From NCBI RefSeq assembly GCF_005938645.2, contig NZ_CP042171.1, forward strand, positions 5,146,001 to 5,210,000: a DNA stretch of 64,000 bases, given 5' to 3'. This DNA comes from Pedobacter sp. KBS0701 (lineage in GTDB: Bacteria > Bacteroidota > Bacteroidia > Sphingobacteriales > Sphingobacteriaceae). Positions 26,196 through 34,032 of this stretch are shown in pieces. The notes beneath the pieces were generated by a model. The model searched no databases. It saw only the letters and a program-made list of their open reading frames with translations, and was not told where the DNA came from. The position numbers and the translations under genes were made by a program. Each line of letters begins with the position of its first letter. Within the stretch, counting starts at the first letter, position 1.

Positions 26196-27176
26196 ATGAA
26201 AACAGCTACAACATCATTTATCGAAACTTTAAGGCTAAACGAGCAGCACAAAACAGCAGATAAGTTTGCCAGGCCGCAGCGGGGTGTATTCAGTATCCTG
26301 TTAAACGCAGAAGCGGCAAAAAAAATGGGGCATGAAATGAATGATCGCATTTCGGAAGTAACAGATACCTATTTTAATGCCGTGGTACTGTGCCGGAAAA
26401 ATAAAATTACCGATGCCCTTACGGTGTTACATCAGGGCGATGCAGCTTTCGAAAACTTTGAAAATGAGCCTCAACGTTTAATCAGGCTTTTTAAACTATC
26501 AGCCTGGGCCAATTACCACTATAAGGCTGGGCAGTTTAACCAGGGCATTGATTTATTGGTTTCCGGTTTATCTTTAAGTGCCAGGCTGGAGACCGAAGGT
26601 TATGAGGTATTGCAGTTTAGGCGTATAGAACAATTGCAGAATATTTCGCGCATTTTGTTCAGCAGTAAAAAATACGCCGAAGGTTTTACTTTAATACGTT
26701 CAATACTCCGGTTCATCATTAGTGGTAATACCGATGGATTATACATAAAAGACTGGAACCATCAAAAATTTACGCAGATCAGGCAGATGATGGAAAATAC
26801 CCTCGATTCGGTATTTCTGCAATTGGCTGCTTTAAACTGCTCCGTTCAGGAAACACCATTTGACGATCTGTTTTACTACGATTTCTTTTTTAAGGAACTA
26901 TTAGAAACCATGGAAACCGATACCTATAACCGCAGCATTTTATACAACTGGATGTACGTAAAAGCCTCTTATTTTAAAGAAGGACAGGAAGCTTTTTTAA
27001 ACAACATCAGCATCTTTTTAAAAGACGAAGAAATTTCGCCTGATTATAACAAATTAAAAGAAAACCTACTGTTACAAAGTATCCGGGTTTTAGCACAACA
27101 CGAATGCGAAGATTTAAAAAAGGTACAGGAAAGTGTTTCCCTATATCTTAACAATTTACAGGCTGTTGCTGTGTAA
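26196..27176 (+). CDS. Uncharacterised helical protein co-transcribed with the transporter
   Basis: A 326-residue soluble protein without a signal peptide. It appears almost all helical, with repeated aromatic/Leu patterns like tetratricopeptide-type helix pairs (NAVVLCRKNKITDALTVLHQ, LSAWANYHYKAGQFNQGIDL). No catalytic motif is recognised. The gene lies 10 bases after the transporter and so is probably part of the cluster, perhaps as an immunity, scaffold or leader-binding protein; this is inference. Its 3' end overlaps the convergent gene at 27148 by 29 bases. Confidence 0.6.
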   Translation: MKTATTSFIETLRLNEQHKTADKFARPQRGVFSILLNAEAAKKMGHEMNDRISEVTDTYFNAVVLCRKNKITDALTVLHQGDAAFENFENEPQRLIRLFKLSAWANYHYKAGQFNQGIDLLVSGLSLSARLETEGYEVLQFRRIEQLQNISRILFSSKKYAEGFTLIRSILRFIISGNTDGLYIKDWNHQKFTQIRQMMENTLDSVFLQLAALNCSVQETPFDDLFYYDFFFKELLETMETDTYNRSILYNWMYVKASYFKEGQEAFLNNISIFLKDEEISPDYNKLKENLLLQSIRVLAQHECEDLKKVQESVSLYLNNLQAVAV

Positions 27177-28401
27177 AGTTTAACAGCTCTTCTTCTTCTT
27201 CAGCTGATGATTTTTTAACTGGCTGTTTTACTTCTTTCTTTAATCTGCTTGCACCAAAGCCGCATAATGTTATAAAAATTGTAGCATAAAGCAACCAGGT
27301 TAGGCGGGTTTGCAGGTACCTGTTATTGGAGATGTATTTTGCTAAAATTATGGGTGTAAGCTTTTTTAAAACCCTTGTAGTGTCGGTAGGATATGGGCCA
27401 GCAGCTGTAAAAAACTCATGATCCTTTACAAAACCTTTATACCATACTTTACCCAACGAATAGCTGGTTAGGGTATCTGATAGATTAATCTTTCTTTGAC
27501 GCTGTAACTTTTTAAGATCCAATGGGATTATTGTAGCATTAGCAATTTGTGCATTGCATTTTACAGGTTCGTAATGATCTTCATCCCAATACATACATTT
27601 CTCATCCGCATTAGGCATTCTAACTGAAGAGGTGCTATTTTCCCATGTGACAAAAGAAGAACTACTGATAAAAAGTAAGATGATACAGGAGATGACGATA
27701 TAGCGGGGTGAGAAACGATATTCATAAACTGGATCCTTAGGGCGATGTACATTTATGGGACTGCCTGTGTCTTTATCTCCTTCATTAATTTTTACAGAAG
27801 GAGTGGTTGATTTAACCACAGGCTCCTTTTTTCCTTTATTTTCTGTTTCACCAATCAGTTTATTAGTATTTGATTCTTTTATTTCCTTTTCTACCTCTTT
27901 TTTTTTGTCTAATTCTTCAATTATATTATACCCTCCATTTTCAAGCTTCTGCTCTCCTTTATCATTATCTCCAATTATCTCATTCTTTATTTCTTCCAAT
28001 TCAACATCAGTTGCTCCTATAATTTCTTCTATTTCATTTTGGTGCTCCCCATCAAAACTTTTATAATAAGTTGTACTTGGTCTAGGCTGAAAATCTATTA
28101 ACCAAGCTAAAAGCTCACTATTCTTTTCATCAGTTCTCTTTGTTGCACCATTTATATGATTTAGCAACGGTCTAAAATCACCAGGATCGGCTTTTGATAA
28201 AATCAAGGAGATATTATCCATCTTGTCTTTATCAAAAAAGTCCGAGAATACGTCTTTAGCTTCATCACTAGCATCATACTTCTTAAGGCACTCCTTTTTT
28301 AATTTTACTACAGTTGGCTTTAATAGGTTCAAATGGAGCTTCCTTTCTTCACATTTCTTTTTATAGGTAGCTAATACTAAGTCTTGATAATCTTCAGGCA
28401 T
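27148..28401 (-). CDS. Two-span membrane protein of unknown function
   Basis: A 417-residue protein when started at 28401. The first 235 residues are soluble and very charged (Lys/Glu-rich, with an acidic/lysine low-complexity stretch at about 140-190). Two membrane segments follow: YIVISCIILLFISSSSFVTW (about 235-255) and LTWLLYATIFITLCGFG near the C-terminus. Between them is a probably periplasmic part with Cys residues (KCMYWDEDHYEPVKC). An ATG at 28419 is in frame but lies on top of the predicted -7 box, so 28401 is used. No known family is recognised. Its promoter belongs to the shared type also found at 31725, 33413 and 49245. Confidence 0.65.
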   Translation of the reverse strand: MPEDYQDLVLATYKKKCEERKLHLNLLKPTVVKLKKECLKKYDASDEAKDVFSDFFDKDKMDNISLILSKADPGDFRPLLNHINGATKRTDEKNSELLAWLIDFQPRPSTTYYKSFDGEHQNEIEEIIGATDVELEEIKNEIIGDNDKGEQKLENGGYNIIEELDKKKEVEKEIKESNTNKLIGETENKGKKEPVVKSTTPSVKINEGDKDTGSPINVHRPKDPVYEYRFSPRYIVISCIILLFISSSSFVTWENSTSSVRMPNADEKCMYWDEDHYEPVKCNAQIANATIIPLDLKKLQRQRKINLSDTLTSYSLGKVWYKGFVKDHEFFTAAGPYPTDTTRVLKKLTPIILAKYISNNRYLQTRLTWLLYATIFITLCGFGASRLKKEVKQPVKKSSAEEEEELLNFTQQQPVNC

Positions 28402-28418
28402 TTTCAAAAAATTTAGCA

Positions 28419-28463
28419 TAAAAGTAAAAACGGTATTTCAGGAATTTTTACGGTTTTCCGGAA
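28419..28463 (-). promoter_or_regulatory. Shared-type promoter, copy 1
   Basis: Read on the minus strand: TTCCGG, AAAA, CCGTAA, AA, then 19 bases, then TACTTTTA (28426-28419). The same spacing is found in three other places in the window (31725, 33413, 49245). It would start transcription near 28412, just ahead of the start codon at 28401. Confidence 0.65.
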
Positions 28464-28612
28464 TCCAAAAGAATTAAAAAAGTATTTCATGTAGAATAGG
28501 AATTATCTGGCAATTAGCTTTTTGAACCCGCCATCTTTGTTCAACAATTAGTTCAAGCGGCGATTCAATATTTAAATCTAAGCAAAAAACTGATTTATTA
28601 AAAGAGTAGAAA

Positions 28613-28741
28613 TCGCGGTAGTTATTAGCCGGTTTGGGAAGCAGTTATTAGTTCCCGCGACAGACACTCAACACTTCCCAAAAATTTCAGAAGGCCTTCT
28701 GATTTACAACCCGGAGAAAGGTCCGCGAGTGGTTCGCGGAC
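28613..28741. repeat. Cluster of small palindromes before the secreted-peptide gene
   Basis: The gap 28464-28779 has no gene but is rich in inverted repeats: TCGCGG (28613) with CCGCGA (28655); a perfect 16-base palindrome TCAGAAGGCCTTCTGA (28687-28702); and GTCCGCGA (28721-28728) with TCGCGGAC (28734-28741). AGTTATTAG occurs twice (about 28620 and 28643). It could be a folded leader RNA or operator array for the gene at 28780. Confidence 0.45.
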
Positions 28742-28779
28742 ACCCTCCCTAGTATTTCAATTCTTTAATTTTTGATAAG

Positions 28780-29004
28780 ATGTTTTTACCTCTTTTTATT
28801 GCCATATTACTTGGCCTGGCAACGCCTACAAATACAAATAACAATTGCGGCCACAACGGTGGTACAGTAGTAAACGCTAGTGACACCAACCCAAATGACC
28901 CTAATAACCCTGGTGACCCAGGGACCGACCCCGGTGATGGTATTGGCGAAGGTGGTGATACAGGGGGAGAGCATGGCCACATGCCGCCACCAAAGAAAAA
29001 TTAA
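28780..29004 (+). CDS. Tiny secreted Gly/Pro/Asp-rich protein
   Basis: A 74-residue protein with a short signal sequence (MFLPLFIAILLGLATP) and a low-complexity, acidic mature part: NNCGHNGG, then DTNPNDPNNPGDPG, DGIGEGGDTGGEHG and a basic end PPPKKN. It has a single cysteine. Similar small genes sit before TPR histidine kinases in Bacteroidota, as recalled rather than checked. A strong terminator follows directly. It may be a secreted ligand or an envelope peptide monitored by the downstream kinase; this is speculative. The clear signal peptide and terminator support it being real. Confidence 0.6.
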   Translation: MFLPLFIAILLGLATPTNTNNNCGHNGGTVVNASDTNPNDPNNPGDPGTDPGDGIGEGGDTGGEHGHMPPPKKN

Positions 29005-29005
29005 T

Positions 29006-29034
29006 AAAAAAGGGCGGTACATCCGCCTTTTTTA
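29006..29034 (+). terminator. Intrinsic terminator after the small secreted-protein gene
   Basis: AAAAAGGGCGG pairs with CCGCCTTTTTT around the loop TACAT, with one G-U pair, and ends in a T run. It lies directly after the stop codon at 29004 and about 28 bases before the kinase start. Confidence 0.88.
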
Positions 29035-29061
29035 TTTTACTTTAGTATAAAACCTATTGAA

Positions 29062-30720
29062 GTGAAACGTTTCTCTATCTCAATCCTATTTATTTTGATG
29101 TTTACTTGCTGTTCAAAGCGAAAGTTAAATATTACGAATAAAATTTTAAACCCTGATTTTGATAGTGCAGTAAACTTTTATCAAAAAAATATGCCAGATA
29201 GTGCATTTGCTCATTTCAATGACGCTAAAAGTAGTTATCTAGAATCAAAGGATAGTGTTGGAGCTGGAAAATCGCTTATTTATATGGCAATTATTTCTAT
29301 AGAAAACGGGGATTATTTTGGTGGTCAAGAAATCGCGCTTCAAGCTTTAATTTTTTTTAATCCAGCTGATAAAAAACATTATAAATATCTATGCTCTAAC
29401 TATCATGAGCTGGGAGTAGCATCCTCATTCCTAAAAAATTATAAAAAGGCAGTATACTTTTATAAAAAATCAATTGCTTATGCTGATAGCAGCAATAATT
29501 TATCACTGGTAGAAAATAGTCTGGCACTCACATACCGAGATCTTAATAACTATCAGCAATCGTTAAAGCTATTTCGGAATATTTTGAGTAAAAAGCTTGA
29601 TAAAACTGATTATTCCAGAACACTCTCCAATTATGCTTATACAATGTGGAAGCATGATCCAAAGTATAATGCCAGAACAGCTTTACTAAAAGCTTTATCT
29701 ATACGCAAATCAGCCAAAAATCTTTGGGGACAGAATGCGAGTTATGCTCACTTATCAGCATATTATGAAATGAAACATCCCGATACGGCATTGATATATG
29801 CAATGAAAATGTATGAGGTAGCGAAGGCAATAGAAAGTTCGGATGACCAATTACAGGCACTACAAAAGTTAATCCGACTGAGTCCAGATAAAAAAGTTAA
29901 AAGCTATTATACTATTTATCAAAAGTTGGATGACAGCCTGCAAAATACAAGACGTGCAGCTAAAAACCAATTTGCGCTAGTCAGATACGAAACCGAAAAA
30001 AACAAAGCCGATAATCTTTTGCTCCAAAAAGATAATGATGGTAAAAGATACCAGATCATTATACTCACCATCTCTATACTGTTATTAATTATAGCCGGTA
30101 CCCTATGGTACAAAAAAAGAAAACAACGATTAGAACTCGAAGCTCAAAACACCATCCGCCATAATAAGCTTAAAACCTCCCAAAAAGTACATGATGTTGT
30201 GGCCAACGGATTATACAGGATCATGAACAAACTCGATAATCAGGAAATTCTAAAAGACAATCCTATTGTTAACGAGATAGAAGAACTTTACGAACAATCG
30301 CGCGACCTCTCTTACGAGAAACCAAGGTCTAAAAATCGTCATTTTCACGAAAAAATATATGATCTTTTAAAATCCTTCGCTTCCGAAAATACGAGGGTAA
30401 TACTGGTGGGCAATTCCATCCAATTGTGGGAAAAAGTTTCAGAACAGGCCAAAGAAGAAATACAACATATCCTCCAGGAACTGATGGTGAATATGGGCAA
30501 ACATAGCCAGGCCAGTGATGTGGTGATTAGGTTTGAACAGGCACAACAAAAAATAAACATTTATTATACTGATAATGGTATAGGCATTAGGGGTGGCGTG
30601 CAACCCAACAACGGACTTACCAATACGGGAACCCGTATTGAAGCGATTGGTGGTACCATTACCTTTGATACCAAAGTTGAAAAGGGGCTTAAAATCCAAA
30701 TCTCTTTTCCGGTTTCCTAA
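29062..30720 (+). CDS. TPR-containing membrane histidine kinase (lipoprotein-type N-terminus)
   Basis: A 552-residue sensor starting at GTG. An N-terminal signal with a CC pair (FTCCSK) suggests either lipidation or cleavage. Residues of about 30-320 are tetratricopeptide repeats (SYHELGVASSFLKNYKKAVYFYKKSI, SLALTYRDLNNYQQSLKLF), predicted periplasmic. One span follows (about 333-352, IIILTISILLLIIAGTLWY) and then a HisKA_3-like helix (TSQKVHDVVANGLYRIMNKL, with His in KVHDV) and an ATPase domain (LQELMVNMGKHSQA, YTDNGIGI). It pairs with the regulator 11 bases downstream. The TPR part probably senses a protein or peptide in the periplasm. Confidence 0.88.
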   Translation: MKRFSISILFILMFTCCSKRKLNITNKILNPDFDSAVNFYQKNMPDSAFAHFNDAKSSYLESKDSVGAGKSLIYMAIISIENGDYFGGQEIALQALIFFNPADKKHYKYLCSNYHELGVASSFLKNYKKAVYFYKKSIAYADSSNNLSLVENSLALTYRDLNNYQQSLKLFRNILSKKLDKTDYSRTLSNYAYTMWKHDPKYNARTALLKALSIRKSAKNLWGQNASYAHLSAYYEMKHPDTALIYAMKMYEVAKAIESSDDQLQALQKLIRLSPDKKVKSYYTIYQKLDDSLQNTRRAAKNQFALVRYETEKNKADNLLLQKDNDGKRYQIIILTISILLLIIAGTLWYKKRKQRLELEAQNTIRHNKLKTSQKVHDVVANGLYRIMNKLDNQEILKDNPIVNEIEELYEQSRDLSYEKPRSKNRHFHEKIYDLLKSFASENTRVILVGNSIQLWEKVSEQAKEEIQHILQELMVNMGKHSQASDVVIRFEQAQQKINIYYTDNGIGIRGGVQPNNGLTNTGTRIEAIGGTITFDTKVEKGLKIQISFPVS

Positions 30721-30731
30721 TTGTATTAAAT

Positions 30732-31397
30732 ATGTTTAAAAGAATACTTATTGCTGAAGATCAAGAAACACAGAATATTTCACTGCAAAAAACATTGTCT
30801 GAACTGGGCGCAGAAAAACCCGAATATGTATATTATTGCGATGATGCACTTACCTGGATAAAAAATGCTGTTAAAGCAGAGCAACCTTACGATCTGTTAA
30901 TCACCGACCTTTATTTTGAGGAGGACCATAACCGGCAAAAAATTGCCGGAGGTGCCGAACTCATCAAAGCGGCAAAGGAAGTGCAACCTGACTTAAAAAC
31001 ACTGGTATTCTCTGGAGAAAGTAAAACGGCGGTTATCGATATGTTATTTAAAGAAATGAATATTGATGGGTATGTGCGTAAAGCCCGTCATGATGCCCAA
31101 TATCTAAAACTTGCCATATCTGCTATCCATAACCATAAAAAATACCTTTCTCCCGATTTAAAACTAGCCAGAAAAGAAAATAATTCGCACGATTTTACAG
31201 ATCTCGATATCGCCATTATCTCTCAATTGGTAGAGGGGACACCTCAAAAAAACATCCCGTATTACCTCCAGGAAAATGATATTAAACCTTCTGGTCTGAG
31301 TAGCATCGAAAAACGTCTTAACCTGATGAAGGAAGTCCTTGGTTTTACTAAAAATGAACAACTGATTGCTTATTGTAAAGACATGGGGATTATTTGA
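30732..31397 (+). CDS. NarL-like response regulator
   Basis: A 221-residue regulator with a receiver domain at 1-130 (AEDQETQ, phospho-Asp in LLITDLYF, Ser in LVFSGESK, Lys in YVRKARHD) and a C-terminal four-helix DNA-binding domain of the NarL/GerE type (TDLDIAIISQLVEGTPQKNI, then SSIEKRLNLMKEVLG and NEQLIAYCKDMGII). It is the partner of the TPR kinase. Three of the four shared-type promoters in this window flank it on both sides (28419, 31725, 33413) and the fourth lies further right. It is therefore a candidate for the factor that binds their TTACGG-N4-CCGTAA palindrome; this link is inferred only. Confidence 0.87.
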   Translation: MFKRILIAEDQETQNISLQKTLSELGAEKPEYVYYCDDALTWIKNAVKAEQPYDLLITDLYFEEDHNRQKIAGGAELIKAAKEVQPDLKTLVFSGESKTAVIDMLFKEMNIDGYVRKARHDAQYLKLAISAIHNHKKYLSPDLKLARKENNSHDFTDLDIAIISQLVEGTPQKNIPYYLQENDIKPSGLSSIEKRLNLMKEVLGFTKNEQLIAYCKDMGII

Positions 31398-31527
31398 TGA
31401 GTCCTAAGTCTTCATTCCATAATCCTTAGTCTGGTCATTACTTTAACGTACTTGTTATCCTGAGAAATAATTTATTGTATAAATCAATATGAATGACTTT
31501 TTTTTGCAAATCGTAGGCTGCGAGAGA

Positions 31528-31614
31528 TCGTCATTCCCAACTCGATTGGGAATCGTAATGCCTTGGTAGGGCTTGTAGGTTACATTAAGATTCCCGCATG
31601 CGCGAGAATGACGA
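31528..31614. repeat. Dispersed inverted-repeat element, copy 2 (MITE/REP-like)
   Basis: The ends are TCGTCATTC (31528-31536) and GAATGACGA (31606-31614). The interior shares ATTCCCAA, GATTGGGAAtC and TTCCCGC-N-TGCGCGA with the copy at 2715-2852 but is about 50 bases shorter, lacking the 22-base central palindrome. Confidence 0.75.
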
Positions 31615-31724
31615 CGCTTTTTATTGAAGTCTGTCAATGGTAGCGGAGTCGAAGGATCTTTTACAATGGAAAATGAATCTCTATGGCAAACAGGGCCAGC
31701 GCTTTCATCAGTTAACTAACCTCA

Positions 31725-31769
31725 CTACGGTTTCCCATAAGGAAAACAATCTCAACCGTTCTACTTTTA
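31725..31769 (+). promoter_or_regulatory. Shared-type promoter, copy 2
   Basis: CTACGG, TTTC, CCATAA, GG, then 19 bases, then TACTTTTA (31762-31769). Transcription would start near 31775, 20 bases before the ATG at 31796. The palindrome has one changed base in each arm relative to copies 3 and 4. Confidence 0.62.
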
Positions 31770-31795
31770 GATCAAAAAACCAAAAGTCAAGTCAA

Positions 31796-32860
31796 ATGGA
31801 CCTTAAACTTAAATTAGAACAACTTCATCAACGGGTGGTCGGCTTAAAAGATCAGATCAATACCGAAGAGGCTACGAAAAATGCATTTGTAATGCCCTTT
31901 ATTCAAATCCTCGGTTACGATATTTTTAACCCTACAGAAGTGATCCCCGAACATATTTGCGATATCGGCACTAAAAAAGGCGAAAAGGTAGATTACGTGA
32001 TTCGCAAAAACAACGAACCCATCCTCATTTTCGAATGCAAACACTGGAAAGAAAGTGCCGATGCACACAACTCTCAGTTGCACCGCTATTACCATGTTTC
32101 GAAAGCGCGTTTCGGCGTATTAACCAACGGTACGGTCTACAATTTTTACGCCGATTTAGAAAAACCGAATATTATGGACGAGAAGCCTTTTCTAACCATC
32201 GATATTGAAGACCTGAAAGATAATGCACTTAAAATCCTCGAAAGTTTTACTAAAAACGAATACAATTTAGAAACCATTCTCGATTCGGCCGAAGGTTTAA
32301 AATACATCAAGGCCATCAGAAAAGAATTTGAAAAAGAAACAGACACCCCTTCTGATGAAATGGTAAAATTACTGGTGAACCGTTTTTTCGATAAACCCTT
32401 AACGGCAAACCGGATGATCGCCTTTAAAGAGTATACCAAAAAGGCCCTGGCTATTTCCATCAACGAATCGATCAGCGATCGTTTGAAATCGGCATTAAAT
32501 ATCAATGAGAAAATAGAGAAAAAGGAGGAAGATAAAGCAATTCCTGTTATAGAAAATCCTGATGCTTCTAAAATTGTAACGACTGAAGAAGAATTGGAAG
32601 CTTTCCAGATCGTAAAAGCCATTTTACGCGAGAAGATCCCTTCGGCACGGATTGCAGCCCGCGATACCCAATCTTACTTTAGCGTATTACTGGATGACAA
32701 TAACCGGAAACCCATCTGCAGGTTCCACTTTAATACCGCGAATAAATACCTCGAAACTTTTCAGAGCGGCAAAGATGCCGGTGAGAAAAACCAGTTGTTC
32801 AACCTTGATGAACTTTACGATTACAGGGCTCAATTGCATCAAACTTTGGAAAATTATTAA
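31796..32860 (+). CDS. Orphan type I restriction HsdR N-terminal-domain nuclease-like protein
   Basis: A 354-residue protein. Residues of about 5-150 match the HsdR N-terminal/type I restriction nuclease module: VMPFIQILGYDIFNP, then KVDYVIRKNNEPILIFECKHW. The last gives the PD-(D/E)xK pattern (Asp in VDY, Glu and Lys in ECK), followed by YYHVSKARFGVLTNGTVYNFY. The C-terminal half has a helical, Lys/Glu-rich linker and an ending domain of about 80 residues (LLDDNNRKPICRFHF). No helicase, methylase or specificity subunit is nearby, so this is not a complete restriction system. The start at 31796 is chosen because the shared-type promoter ends just before it; the frame is open 53 codons further upstream. 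Role: possibly DNA or RNA cleavage in a stress or defence response. Confidence 0.75.
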   Translation: MDLKLKLEQLHQRVVGLKDQINTEEATKNAFVMPFIQILGYDIFNPTEVIPEHICDIGTKKGEKVDYVIRKNNEPILIFECKHWKESADAHNSQLHRYYHVSKARFGVLTNGTVYNFYADLEKPNIMDEKPFLTIDIEDLKDNALKILESFTKNEYNLETILDSAEGLKYIKAIRKEFEKETDTPSDEMVKLLVNRFFDKPLTANRMIAFKEYTKKALAISINESISDRLKSALNINEKIEKKEEDKAIPVIENPDASKIVTTEEELEAFQIVKAILREKIPSARIAARDTQSYFSVLLDDNNRKPICRFHFNTANKYLETFQSGKDAGEKNQLFNLDELYDYRAQLHQTLENY

Positions 32861-32980
32861 TTACCTGCTCAATACTCAAAAAATGCAGGGATTGCTCCAC
32901 CGTTTGTGTTGGGAGCAGGCAGGGCAATCTCTCATTTTTAAACGCATAAAATCTTTCTCTATTTGTCATCCTGAGCGGAG

Positions 32981-33108
32981 TCGAAGGATATTTTATAAGA
33001 TTAATAACCAGCACATTCTTTATTTTCAACCATATAAGAAATATAATATCATTTAAGTTTGCGAAACCCTCACCGCTCATTGTCATTTCGACCGTAGTGG
33101 AGAAATCT
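32981..33108. repeat. Tandem repeat unit 1 (TCGAAGGAT ... GAGAAATCT)
   Basis: It begins TCGAAGGAT and ends GTGGAGAAATCT. The unit is nearly identical to 33174-33299, including the shared strings AACCAGCACATTCTTTATTT and TTTAAGTTTGCGAAACCCTC. Both ends resemble the common Bacteroidota TCATCCTGAG / TTTCGACC repeat family. The whole gap 32861-33412 is repeat-derived and has no gene. Confidence 0.75.
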
Positions 33109-33173
33109 TTTAAATTTGATTTCAACAACTCGGTACAAAGATCTCTCCACTCCGCGTTGCTCCGGTCGAGGAT

Positions 33174-33299
33174 TCGAAGGATCTTTTATAATTAACAACC
33201 AGCACATTCTTTATTTTCAACCATATAAGAAATATAAGATCATTTAAGTTTGCGAAACCCTCACTCCTCATCGTCCTTTCGACCGCAGTGGAGAAATCT
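33174..33299. repeat. Tandem repeat unit 2
   Basis: The second copy of the unit at 32981-33108, with a few substitutions (for example AATATAAGATC for AATATAATATC and CTCCTCATCGTCC for CCGCTCATTGTCA). The 65-base spacer between the copies carries further fragments of the same repeat family (CTCTCCACTCCG). Confidence 0.75.
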
Positions 33300-33412
33300 G
33301 CTGAGAAAATATAGTTACTGTTCACTATGATTTAAGTTTTATTTAACTGTTTGATATTTAGTGTTTTTAATGTCTGTTTAGATCGCCGGCATCATAAAAA
33401 TAGTTTTTGGGG

Positions 33413-33457
33413 TTACGGTTTCCCGTAAGGTTTTGGAGTTGGGCTTATATACTTTTG
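33413..33457 (+). promoter_or_regulatory. Shared-type promoter, copy 3
   Basis: TTACGG, TTTC, CCGTAA, GG, then exactly 19 bases, then TACTTTTG (33450-33457). It differs from copy 4 at 49201-49245 by one base in the 26 conserved positions. It would start the operon at 33483-37411 near 33464. The palindrome centre is then about 43 bases upstream, a usual activator position. Confidence 0.72.
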
Positions 33458-33482
33458 AAGTATAAATTTAAACAAACTTATC

Positions 33483-33722
33483 ATGGAATATAAAGTAGTA
33501 CCATTCACCGCAACATTGAATCAAAAAAATGAAACTACAGCTGCGGTTGCTATTCAATTAGAAAATCTAATCAAGCAATTTACCAATCAAGGTTGGGAAT
33601 ATATCAGATTGGAAAGTGTTTCAACCTATGTGCAGCCTGATCCAGGTTGTTTTGGATTAGGTGCCAAACCTGGTTATTTAGCTTCTTATCAAATGGTTGT
33701 TTTCAGCAAAGGAGTATTATGA
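33483..33722 (+). CDS. DUF4177-like small protein
   Basis: A 79-residue protein with the compact pattern of DUF4177: MEYKVVPFTA at the start, LENLIKQFTNQGWEYIRLESVSTYV in the middle and a closing strand YQMVVFSKG. Its loop contains a Gly/Cys segment, PDPGCFGLGAKPG. The family is soluble and has no established function. It is the first gene behind the copy-3 shared promoter and overlaps the next gene by four bases (ATGA). Confidence 0.72.
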   Translation: MEYKVVPFTATLNQKNETTAAVAIQLENLIKQFTNQGWEYIRLESVSTYVQPDPGCFGLGAKPGYLASYQMVVFSKGVL

Positions 33723-34006
33723 AAATAATTTTACTCTCGATCATAAGAATGTACTGGGCAGTATTCCCTAAAGATAAAAGGCGTAAATGCATTTTCAAAT
33801 TGAGCTGCTCTAAGCATGTTTATCAGGTTACCAGAGAAGAAGGCCTGCTCGAAGGATTTAATGCATTAAAGTATCGATATAAAAACTGTAGAAATGGGTA
33901 TCATATTTTCGAAAATCATATCGATGGGAGTAAGATGATGATATTACCCGATGGTCAGTTGCTTCAAGAAAATGAGATTGCAGTTAGATTTTTCTCCTGT
34001 AGCTAA
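33719..34006 (+). CDS. YidD-like membrane-insertion-factor family protein
   Basis: A 95-residue protein with the YidD signature in slightly altered form: IIRMYWAVFPKDKRRKCIFKLSCS (family: CRFxPSCS), HVYQVTREEGLLEGFNALKYRYKNCRNGYHIF. YidD is a small amphipathic protein that helps YidC insert membrane proteins; the standard gene lies next to yidC and rpmH, but here it is in an accessory operon, so it may serve this operon's own membrane proteins. The start at 33719 overlaps the preceding stop. The family's closing DPVP motif is replaced by FENHIDGSK. Confidence 0.72.
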   Translation: MKIILLSIIRMYWAVFPKDKRRKCIFKLSCSKHVYQVTREEGLLEGFNALKYRYKNCRNGYHIFENHIDGSKMMILPDGQLLQENEIAVRFFSCS

Positions 34007-34032
34007 AATTGAATCCCTATACTTTTTCATCA

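Noticed and set aside
29006..29062. A fifth copy of the shared promoter before the TPR kinase
   Set aside because: The inverted repeat there is the terminator of the small gene (GGCGG/CCGCC) and the TACTTTAG string is at the wrong distance from it.
31455..31637. Open frame on the minus strand beginning MTDFNKKRRHSRACGNL
   Set aside because: It lies across the inverted-repeat element at 31528-31614; such frames recur wherever the element is inserted and are not genes.
33122..33325. Minus-strand open frames in the tandem repeats (also 32799-33128)
   Set aside because: They are repeat-derived frames sharing the same translated strings, not genes.
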